In this document: one piece after another, positions 55,535 through 64,000 of the stretch
Numbering within the stretch: the first letter of the stretch is position 1
Layout of the letters: every line of letters begins with the position of its first letter
Assembly: GCF_905171775.1 (NCBI RefSeq)
Contig: NC_053491.1
Location: forward strand, 403,396,838-403,460,837
Direction of reading: 5' to 3'
Source: Rana temporaria
Lineage: Eukaryota > Chordata > Amphibia > Anura > Ranidae
DNA: 64,000 nucleotides
Translations under genes and position numbers: made by a program
Notes under the pieces: generated by a model
Database searches by the model: none
Seen by the model: the letters and a program-made list of their open reading frames with translations, nothing else
Told to the model about the DNA's origin: nothing

Positions 55535-58037
55535 AAGGATGAGCCGAACGCCCCCCTGTTCGGTTCGCATCAGAACTTGCGAACACACCAAATGTTCGTG
55601 TGAACTTTAGAACCCCGTTAAAGTCTATGGGACTCGAACATTTGAAATCTAAAGTGTTAATTTTAAAGGCTAATATGCAAGTTATTGTCCTAAAAAGTGT
55701 TTGGGGACCTGGGTCCTGTCCCAGGAAACATGTATCAATGCATTAAAAAGTTTTAAAAACGGCCGTTTTTTCAGGAGCAGTGAATTTAATAATGCTAAAA
55801 GTGAAACAATAAAAGTGTAATATTACTTTAAATTTCGTACCTAGGGGGGGTGTAAGTCAGCATGTGAAAAAGCGCATGTTTCCCGTACATAGAACTGTCC
55901 CTGCACAAAGTGTCATTTCTGAAAGAAAAAAAGGCATTTAAAACCGGCTTTGCGGCTCTAATGAATTGTCGGCTCTGGCAATTACAGAGATGATTAATTC
56001 ATAATGAAAAAAAAAATGTGTGGGGGTCCCCCCAAATTAAATTACCAGGCCCTTCAGGTCTGGAATGGATATTAAGGGAACCCCGCCGTAAAAAAAAAAA
56101 ATACGTAGGGTTCCCCGCAAATATCCATACCAGGCCCTTCAGGTCTGGTGTGGATTTTAAGGGGAACTCCACCCCAAATTTAAAAAAAATGGCGTGAGTC
56201 CCCCTAAAAATCCACACCAGACCCTAGCACGTTAACCTTGCCGGCCGCAGAAAAGAGGGGGGGTCAGAGTGCGGCCCCCCTCTCCTGAACCGCACCAGGC
56301 CACATGCCCTCAACATGGGGAGGATGTCCCCATGTTGATGGGGACAAGGGCCTCATCCCCACAACCCTTGCCCCGTGGTTGTGGGGGTCTGCGGGCGGGG
56401 GGCTTATCAGAATCTGGAAGACCCCTTTAACAAAGGGGACCCCCAGATCCTGCCCCCCCCTATGTGAATTGGTAATGGGGTACACTGTACCTCTACCATT
56501 TCACGAAGGAAGTGTAAATAGTTAAAAAAAAACACAGACACCGTAGAAAAAAATCCTTTATTAATAAATAAAAAAAAATCCAGCGATGTGAATCCACTGT
56601 CTCCTATCCAGCGATGGATGATCTCTCCAGCGACGGATGATCAGCGGTCCAGTCCAGCAATGCAGAAGATCCATCCGTCCAGAGCGCAGCAGGGGAGCTC
56701 CACTCTCAGCTGGACACAGTCCAGCGGAATGACGCGCTGGAGCTGTGACATTTCTTATATAGGGGAAGCGGCCACCCGTCACGTGACCCCGCCCCCTCTG
56801 ACGCACCCTCGTACGTCACTGGGAAAGCCCGGTCTTTCCCCTATATAAGTAATGTCACAGCTCCAGCACGTCATTCCGCTGGGCTGTGTCCAGCGGAGAG
56901 TGGAGCTCCCCTGCTGCGCTCTGGATGGATGGATCTTCTGCATCGCTGGACCGGACCGCTGATCATCCGTCGCTGGAGAGATCATCCATCGCTGGATAGG
57001 AGACAGTGGATTCACATCGCTGGATTTTTTCTATTAATAAAGGATTTTTTTCTACGGTGTCTGTGTGTTTTTTTTTAACTATTTACACTTCCTTCGTGAA
57101 ATGGTAGAGGTACAGTGTTCCCCATTACCAATTCACATAGGGGGGGCAGGATCTGGGGGTCCCCTTTGTTAAAGGGGTCTTCCAGATTCTGATAAGCCCC
57201 CCGCCCGCAGACCCCCACAACCACCGGGAAAGGGTTGTGGGGATGAGGCCCTTGTCCCCATCAACATGGGGACATCCTCCCCATGTTGAGGGCATGTGGC
57301 CTGGTGCGGTTCAGGAGAGGGGGGGCGCACTCTGTCCCCCCCTCTTTTCTGCGGCCGGCCAGGTTAACGTGCTCGGATAAGGGTCTGGTGTGGATTTTTA
57401 GGGGGACTCCACGCCATTTTTTTTAAATTTGGGGTGGAGTTCCCCTTAAAATCCACACCAGACCTGAAGGTCTGTTTTTTTTTTTACGGCGGGGTTTCCC
57501 TTAATATCCATTCCAGACCTGAAGGGCCTGGTAATTTAATTTGGGGGAACCCCCACACATTTTTTTTTCTTTATGAATGAATCATCTCTGTAATTGCCAG
57601 AGCCGACAATTCATTATAGCCGCAAAGCCGGTTTTAAATGCCTTTTTTTCTTTCAGAAATGACACTTTGTGCAGGGACAGTTCTATGTACGGGAAACATG
57701 CGCTTTTTCACATGCTGACTTTACACCCCCCCCCCCCCCCAGGTACGAAATTTAAAGTAATATTACACTTTTATTGTTTCACTTTTAGCATTATTGAATT
57801 CACTGCTCCTGAAAAAACGGCAGTTTTAATGCATTGATACATGTTTCCTGGGACAGGACCCAGGTCCCCAAACACTTTTTAGGACAATAAATTGCATATT
57901 AGCCTTTAAAATTAACACTTTAGATTTCTCCCATAGACTTTAACAGGGTGTTCCGCGGCTTTTTCGAATTTGCCGCGAACACCCCTAATTGTTTGAGTCG
58001 AACATGAGTTCGACTCGAACTCGAAGCTCATGCCTAA
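55535..58037. mobile_element. Giant palindromic hAT-type foldback element, 8-bp TSD CTCTGTGT
   Basis: A perfect 8-bp duplication CTCTGTGT lies at 55527-55534 and 58038-58045. From roughly 55620 to 56766 the sequence is mirrored by roughly 56835 to 57940, giving arms of about 1.1 kb with small indels around a 68-bp centre. The outermost 70-90 bp at each end are only loosely related. No transposase is encoded; paired ORFs in the two arms are mirror images. An 8-bp target points to hAT-type mobilisation. Confidence 0.9.
56755..56848. promoter_or_regulatory. Divergent promoter-like centre of palindrome
   Basis: CCCCTATATAAG occurs on the plus strand (TATATAA 56842-56848) and as its mirror on the minus strand (56755-56761), both pointing outward. 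Between them lie an E-box palindrome GTCACGTGAC (56778-56787), a GC box (accccgccccct, 56786-56797) and TACGTCAC (56812-56819). Each arm has an AATAAA signal about 195 bp beyond its TATA box (57036-57041 on the plus strand, mirrored near 56558). Confidence 0.6.
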
Positions 58038-58045
58038 CTCTGTGT

Positions 58046-58871
58046 CATGATCAGGGGTCAGGCTCAAAGACCAGTTGCTATAGCAGTAGCGGGACTACCA
58101 CCGGCCAGCAGGATAGGTACACAGGTCGTCAACCTGGTGAATAGTGCAGGCTCATTATTTACCTTAAAGCACCATACTATGTACCCTGGATAACACCATC
58201 ACCCTTAAATTTTGAATATAATACAACCACCCATGGGCAGTGCTTTCATCACACATTTTTCAGCACACCTATACGGTTTACCTTATTTGAATTCTAGTAC
58301 TGTGTGCGGGTGTTTAAACACATTATGCCCCTGTGCCCGCACTGGGCATTGTTGGTTGGATGTTCCATTCTATAGATTCACTGTTTACCCTCTACATCTG
58401 TCTGGGTCCCAAAGAAGCCAAATATCTGGCAAAACATGTTGACCTTACAGGCACTAGGAAAAGCTCACTTCATCTATAGTGGACTGATGCCATCGTGATG
58501 TCACTTCCATGTTTACATTCAGGAGACTGGATTGAAGCCATTTACGGCTTCGCTCCGGTCTGTGGCTAGGCGCCGGTGGTGGTGCATCATGGATCAGGTC
58601 TCCCGGTGGAATGGGAGGTCCGGTAAGAGCGGAAGAGGCAGTGGGAGGGGGATGTCCCCTCCTGCTCCTCCGGTATAACAACCGATCGGCTTTTAGCCGC
58701 ATCAGATGTTATGCCTGGATAGCCAATCGCCTGATCTAAACAACGATACCGGGATGATGCCTGCAGCTGCGGGCATCATCCCGGTATAACCCCTGAAAGC
58801 CGAGGCCGCATATGTGCATACGCTCGGCGGCAAGGGGTTTAAAGTATCTTTTTTCTGTTTAACGATGTATG
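58046..58871. other. Unassigned DNA with GC-rich repeat-like part
   Basis: 58680-58840 includes paired 'gggatgatgcctgcagctgcgggcatcatccc' and resembles the GC-rich dispersed repeats. No gene. Confidence 0.35.
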
Positions 58872-58876
58872 GTACT

Positions 58877-59611
58877 TGTAATGGTCACCACCGTTTACGA
58901 TCTCCCATTCCACCAACCACGACAGCTTATCCGCCAGTCCGACAAGCCAACAGACACGATCCATTCCCCCAGAATTAAGACGAGACACAAGCTCTGTTCT
59001 TTCTGGTTTCAAAATGAATGAATAAATATTTTTAATGGTATCTTAGCTTTATTATATACAGTACAAGCATGTTACAGTTAATCACAGGGATAAAGACACA
59101 CTCCACCCACACATCACACAATGGGGGGGCTTCAATACACCTTCTCTTAGACAATGACATTCAGTTGAGTTAATTATTAGTCATTATCCAGACAGCCTGT
59201 CTCCGCATACAGCTTGACAAGTCACATTCCACACACAAAACAGTGTTATTAGCATACGTAATGAAAGGTCTTAGGAGCAGACCTAATTAGCACAATGGAC
59301 ACAAAACAGTATTAGCATCACACAATGGAATGTCTAGGAGCAGATGCAATTAACACCTCAAAAGCATGAGTCCCCCCATTGAATGAAAACACTCCATTTG
59401 GAGTCAGACAACTAATATTCCAAGATATCCTGCAAAACATGAATTATCAGTAATGTCCCATCTCATGTAATTTATAATTAATATTTCTCAGTCACCCTAT
59501 GCCCAAAAGGGGCACAGGATGACCCTAGACCCAAGAGTCATTAGTGACGCTGGCACAGGAGTACCCCCCATCCTTCAAAAGTCTCTGGGTGTCACGGGCT
59601 ATTCTGTTACA
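58877..59611 (-). mobile_element. Solo LTR, 5-bp TSD GTACT
   Basis: The plus strand reads TGTAATGGTCACC...ATTCTGTTACA with GTACT at 58872-58876 and 59612-59616. A minus-strand polyadenylation signal (AATAAAGC, mirrored as gctttatta near 59048) suggests minus orientation. Length 735 bp. Gypsy- or ERV-type by target length. The ORFs over 59519-59869 are incidental. Confidence 0.82.
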
Positions 59612-59616
59612 GTACT

Positions 59617-60234
59617 TATCATTAGTGTCTTTGGAGTGATTCCAAAGATTAAGCACAAAAAATACATTCAGCTGATGGACTTTTCCCATGCAAAGTGCAT
59701 GCATTTCCCAGGCAGTTGGGTCAACTGCCTTGAAAAAGTCTATGCTCTGCACAAGCAATGTTCTTTAGCTGGATCTATAAGTAGAAATAAATGGACTTTG
59801 TTTTCTAGGATTGTTGTACAAGTAACACTAGCATATACTGTTGTAAATAGCAAAACTTTGGATGGCTGAGGAAATTTAAATTTAGGAAAGAAAAGTCACA
59901 AAAACCCCAGTAACCCCTCTGGCTGCCCATAATTATCACCAGATTGGTTAAACCTTCCTCTGATCCTCCCAGCACATGACCAGTCCCTTCGGCTCCTGCC
60001 CCTCCACGGTTCAACAATCTAGTGTAGACATAGGGGAGCGCCGTTTTTCCAAGGATCAAAGGATCAGTTGAGTACAAGCGCTGTGTCCACCCCCCCCAGA
60101 CAAAACCAGCAGTTATCCCCTTTAGTGTAGGCACAACCCCACTGCATGGAAAAAAAATTGCCAGGAGTTGGGCTTTAATTCAAACTGCTTTGGTCACATG
60201 ACAGGTCAAAACAGCATTTGTTGTAGGAAAGTAT
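59617..60234. other. Unassigned spacer
   Basis: No element ends or gene motif. Confidence 0.4.
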
Positions 60235-60238
60235 TTAA

Positions 60239-60480
60239 AGCAGAACTAAACCCATTAATTTATTGGTTTCCCATGAAGGCATGCCAAAAATGCCAACTAT
60301 TTTTTGTGCCCTTCACTGATCTGTGAAGCCATCAAATAGCTGGTGTCATAACTGATCTCATGTGCAGCACCATGCAGATCAAACATAGACCAAGATGGCA
60401 GCTTCCTTGGCTGTAAAGGATCAAGGATCAAGGATCAATTGTGAAAGGCCTTATATCACTCTTCAGCCAACCATATCCCC
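60239..60480 (+). repeat. Possible TTAA MITE, left end only
   Basis: TTAA (60235-60238) then AGCAGAACTAAACCCA, similar in form to AGCGGAG-ended MITEs. Right end not found. Confidence 0.35.
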
Positions 60481-61604
60481 TTTGCTTTTAGATAATAGAT
60501 GATAAAGGATAAAGATAGGTGTGGTTCAATAAATACTTGTTGTTTTATAAGTAAAGAAAATAAAGCTGTGATTCAAGAGGTTTGTTTTGTTTGTTACACC
60601 CAGACAATAACTTGCCTGAAATGTCCAGTACCAGATACTGTATTTTATGTTCTACTATCTGAGCAGATCTTTTCATTTTCTCCAGTAACAGTTTGCAATA
60701 CATTAAGAGAGATAGTAGCTTCTTCTTTACCGTTTTAGGAAACACTAAATATAGTTTTTTAATGTACCTCTGACCTGTATTATGTGTCCTCAGCCCCCTG
60801 CAGTAGTACTGATCATACTGCCTGACTGAGATCATTCTGTCATACATGAGACTAGGAGAACTCTTCCCATTATCATAACTGTGCTGTGACTTCCCGCCTA
60901 TAGTGTAGCTTGATATTGCAGTGGTGGCTTGTTAGAAGAAAGGTCAAAGTCTCACTTTAGTTTGTTCACGTTCCTTACATTGCAGAACACTCCAGAAATG
61001 CTTGATGTCTTTAAGTTATAATGAAGCAACTGGCAGTATTTATTTCTGCTTTGCACGCAAGTTGCATCGCACAGATTCTCAGCAGGGATGGTAAAGTTCA
61101 TAAAAAAATGTACAGAAATAAACCCATACAGCAAAGCCACAAAGTTGAATGGGGTTGAGTTTTTGGATAAAAGCCAGAGTGATAGACATGGTTTCTTGTG
61201 AAGTAGATCCATATAGGTAAGTCACTGACTCGAATGAAAGGCGTTCAGCCTTCACCAGCAACACCGGGCTAATTTAAGCCATTATTATAATGGTTCAAAA
61301 TTAAGAATAAACATATCTGCACCTTAGTAACAGTTTTATTACCTAATGATTCTACAATTATGTTCCCACTTCTAAAAGGGTTTCCTCTGCATTAAAAATG
61401 CACTGCAGTGTTTTCACTTTGTGACAGAGTAGTCTTAGATAGAATTTAACTTCTTTCCACCTACATAATGCATATGTGGTGTGGCAAGGAGGGTGGACTT
61501 CAATGCCCACCCTTTGCACATATGTGTCCATGGATGGCCAAGGTTACCCACTGCATGCTCCCAGCACATTGACCAAGCTCTCGGTCTCTAGTCATAATCA
61601 GGAG
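60481..61604. other. Gene-free AT-rich DNA
   Basis: Short ORFs on both strands carry no motif. No element ends recognised. Confidence 0.4.
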
Positions 61605-62255
61605 TAGGGATGGGCCCAAAGTTCGAGTCAAATGTCAGTAAATTTGACTCTAAAACATCGGGTGTTCGTTTGTTCATAGAACAAACATATGGGGCGCTTG
61701 TGGTATGTTGCCTGCCGTGGAGCGCTTCATAATGCATTGCGAGATCACAGTGCATTGAAGGCTGCTGACTGGCCAAAGCATGCACCTGACCTGTATGCTT
61801 TGGCCAATCACAACGCGCTGTACAGTTAGAGACATATTTGGCCAAAGGCAGGGTGCCTTTGCCCAATCATAACTCTGGGGCTAAGCACATACTATATAAG
61901 GCTGCTTCCAATGGAGGCTGTGTATAGTGTGCATCAATGGAGAGAGATTAGGCAGTTTTGTTAGTGGATTTAGTGTGCAGTCAGTGTAGTGTATATAATA
62001 CAGTGCAGAGTATATAGTGCAGTGCAGTGCAGAGTTTATCATGCAGTGTAGTGCAGAGTATTTAACACAGTGCAGTGCAGAGTATATAGTGCAGGGCAAA
62101 GCAGAGTGTATAATACAGTATAGTGCAGAGTATATAATACAGTGTAGGTCAGAGTATATAGTGCAGTGCAGAGTATATAATACAGTGAATATATAATACA
62201 GTTCAGTGCAGACTATATAATACAGTGCAGTACAGAGTATATAGTGAAGTGCAAC
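61605..62255 (+). mobile_element. hAT-like 5' fragment with promoter and minisatellite
   Basis: Begins near 'agtagggatgggcccaaagttcgag', then CCAAT-type sites (ggccaatcacaa, gcccaatcataa), TATA-like 'actatataaggctgc' (61891) and a CAGTGCAG minisatellite. The order parallels the leader of the hAT remnant at 37240-40800. No transposase follows. Confidence 0.5.
61970..62250 (+). repeat. CAGTGCAGAGTATATA minisatellite
   Basis: About ten irregular units of 'cagtgcagagtatata(g/a)tg/ac'. Confidence 0.85.
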
Positions 62256-62263
62256 AACGCCAC

Positions 62264-63452
62264 CTAAGATCTGTCCTTACAGGACCTCAAGGTGCGGGCA
62301 TTAACTAGACGGGTAGGACAAGACTTAAAAAAGTAACCCGCCTGCCTACAATAAAGGCACAATCTCTCCCTCCTCCTAAAGGCCCCCTCATCCGCAGAGA
62401 GATGTGTGAAGCCCAACTGCATGGGTTCTACTTCACTGACTGACTCGGTACCAGAAGGCATGGGAGGGGAGGGAGGCAAGGGTGGGGCTACAAAGCTTAG
62501 CTCCAAATGTACAGGAGGCTTCTGCAAGCGCTTCCATAAAGGAAGGTCTCTCTCAGAGTTTGGAGTCAATGAGAATGGCATATGTGATAAACCTTTCCAG
62601 CTATCTGAGAGACCATGAGAAAAAGCAGCCATGAGAGCCTCATTGTTTCAAGCAATCTCTGCTGCCAGAATTAAATTGTGTAATCGGCAACAGTTCTCGT
62701 ACTTTGTTTGATGGTCATGAGGCTCTTGGGAAGCAGAAATGAATGAAGCGTGCTGGAACGTCAAATACCCTTTTAAAGGAAGCAACAAACTCTGGGTAAC
62801 TCAGGACGATGGGTTTTTGCATCTCCCATAAAGGGTTTGCCCAGGCCAAATCTCTCTCAGAAAGCAAAGAAATCTTAAAGCCTACTTTGCTTCTGTCCAT
62901 GGGAAACGCCTGAGGCAGCATTGCAAAGTATATACCAATCTGGTTTAGAAACACTCTGTGTAATGATGTGTATGCTTTATGTTATAATTCAAGTTCAATT
63001 CTTATACCCAGTTCCTTATCATGTTAGGAAACAGTTAACCGTTTTGGTCATGTGATCTGGGGGTGGGGATCTGTGGTTAGTTCTAAGATGGAGGCTACTG
63101 AATAAAGACCAAGCTCATGTTCAAGCTCATGCTGTCTGCCTATCCTTCATGCTAAATCTTTACACTCTGCATTGTACTGGATCGCCCTGAAATCGCTAAG
63201 AATGCAGAGTGGAACCAAACATACCTCTTATAGAGGTAATTTTTGAGGTGGGTGCCTGCACAGAGACTGGAGCAGGAGCAGGGAAGGCCTACAACATAGG
63301 TTGTACTGGAACACAGTGGGAGGATCTAGATAAACAGTGTGAATCAAGAGCATCTTTAATGCTATGGCAAACTGATCCAAGCGGTGATCCTGCTCATCCA
63401 ATCTGGAAAAAATATTAATAGCAAGTGGATTGCCTGCATCTTCTGAATTCAT
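62264..63452 (-). pseudogene. Gypsy-type gag remnant, split by a solo LTR
   Basis: Gag is the capsid-type structural protein of Ty3/Gypsy retrotransposons. The start at 63452 (MNSEDAGNPLAINIFSRLDEQDHRLDQF) suggests a coiled N-terminal region. A capsid-like block (KISLLSERDLAWANPLWE, near 62860) follows after the inserted LTR. The C-terminal block has EPMQLGFTHLS and a zinc-knuckle-like LCLYCRQAGYFFKSCP (62330-62375), in which the His is Tyr. Several frame changes occur. No protease or polymerase is seen downstream, where the sequence abuts the hAT-like fragment. Confidence 0.7.
62959..63164 (-). mobile_element. 206-bp solo LTR, 5-bp TSD CTCTG, inside gag
   Basis: TGTAATGATG...ATCTTTACA with CTCTG at 62954-62958 and 63165-63169. 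AATAAA at 63101-63106 reads on the plus strand, so the LTR may in fact be plus-oriented; orientation is uncertain. The very short length is typical of miniature (TRIM-like) LTR elements. Confidence 0.75.
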
Positions 63453-63465
63453 GGCCTTTGCCTAC

Positions 63466-63794
63466 TGTCAGGAAACATGAATCCGACTGTGACAGAAGTG
63501 CAGTAAAAATGCATAGAAAGGGTTCGGTAACCAGAGCGGGTAGTCGGAATCCAGGAACAGAAATCCAGAGATCAGCATAGTAGAGGCAGTAAACAGGATT
63601 AGGAACCAGAAGGGAAGTCAGTCAGCCAGGATGTGTTTCCAGGAAAACACAGCAGAGAGTATCCAGCGAAGGCACAGGAGATCCACTCCAGGCAGTTTAA
63701 ATAGCCAGCAAGGCTGACTGACGAGAAGGATATGATCATCAGGTGAGTCACTGTGGAATGATGAGTACTGGCAATTAACCGCCCAGCCCTGACA
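63466..63794 (-). mobile_element. Possible 5' LTR of the Gypsy remnant
   Basis: On the minus strand TGTCAGGGCTGGGCGG...TTTCCTGACA ends 13 bp before the gag start, with a TATA-like 'tttaaat' inside (63697). No clear primer-binding site follows. No partner LTR is present within the window. Confidence 0.45.
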
Positions 63795-64000
63795 ATAAAG
63801 GCCTATTATGGATTTTGGCCAGGCCCCACGCCAATTTGTTTTAATTCTTTTTCATCTGTATTGCCGGGAGTCGGCAACACATTACAGCCATAGGATACAA
63901 AGTAAGTTGCGCTAAGTCAACATAATATAAATATGGATGGTAAAGTCCAAAAAAGTGTCAGCAAAAAAAAATAATAAGTCCAATTACTTGAAACATATGC
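63795..64000. other. Unassigned end of window
   Basis: No feature recognised. Confidence 0.4.

Noticed and set aside
56588..57015. Two ORFs with nearly the same MNPLSPIQRWMISPATDDQRS start, one on each strand
   Set aside because: They are mirror copies produced by the palindrome, reading inward across the centre; no family motif.
61881..62099. Minus-strand ORF of CTIYSALHC-type repeats
   Set aside because: Translation of the CAGTGCAGAG minisatellite, not a protein.
1..64000. CRISPR array, operons, ribosome binding sites or bacterial mobile elements
   Set aside because: Splice sites, polyadenylation signals and animal transposon families show a eukaryotic genome; no regularly spaced direct repeats with unique spacers were seen.

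Overview
The window looks like intergenic DNA from a large, transposon-rich vertebrate genome, most likely a frog and probably a ranid-like one. This is inferred from the AT-rich background, the spliced eukaryotic transposon genes, and the mix of PIF/Harbinger, TTAA-target, hAT, Tc1/mariner, L1-type and Penelope-like elements with dense MITEs. I found no convincing host protein-coding gene, rRNA gene, CRISPR array or bacterial feature. Almost everything I could assign is a mobile element, and many have exact target-site duplications (TSDs) readable in the sequence.

Layout. 1-10.4 kb: Harbinger-type MITEs with TAA/TTA duplications, TTAA-target MITEs, and two inverted tRNA-like units near 6.6-7.0 kb. 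10.4-14.8 kb: a full-length PIF/Harbinger transposon with TAA duplication, a two-exon Myb-like gene on the plus strand and a two-exon DDE transposase on the minus strand. 15.6-21 kb: a Penelope-like remnant with a hammerhead-like motif, split by a 4.5-kb 5'-truncated L1-type LINE with a 15-bp TSD. 22.6-28.1 kb: a Harbinger-like MITE inside an older dispersed repeat, then a composite element holding a near-complete piggyBac and a TTAA MITE. 28.6-29.9 kb: a TTAA foldback element with a Harbinger-like MITE in one arm. 31-32.5 kb: a Tc1/mariner element with an unbroken transposase ORF whose first catalytic Asp is Ala.

34-42 kb: two solo LTRs of one family in opposite orientation, two hAT MITEs with perfect 8-bp TSDs, and a decayed hAT transposase. 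42.6-47.4 kb: a Penelope-like insertion with a 14-bp TSD, a truncated reverse transcriptase fused to a GIY-YIG endonuclease, 668-bp inverted arms and a hammerhead-like fold. 48-54.6 kb: three more Harbinger-like MITEs of the same terminal type as the full-length element, a TAA MITE and a TA microsatellite. 55.5-58.0 kb: a 2.5-kb palindromic element with an 8-bp TSD and outward-facing TATA boxes around a GC-rich centre. 58.8-64 kb: a solo LTR, a hAT-like promoter fragment, and a broken Gypsy-type gag split by a 206-bp solo LTR.

How the parts relate. The Harbinger transposase and Myb-like protein are the kind of two-protein set that mobilises Harbinger MITEs, and five MITEs here carry related ends. 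The piggyBac transposase is a candidate source for TTAA MITEs, though end similarity is weak. Nested insertions give a relative order of events. All family assignments rest on reading motifs and ends; no database search was possible.
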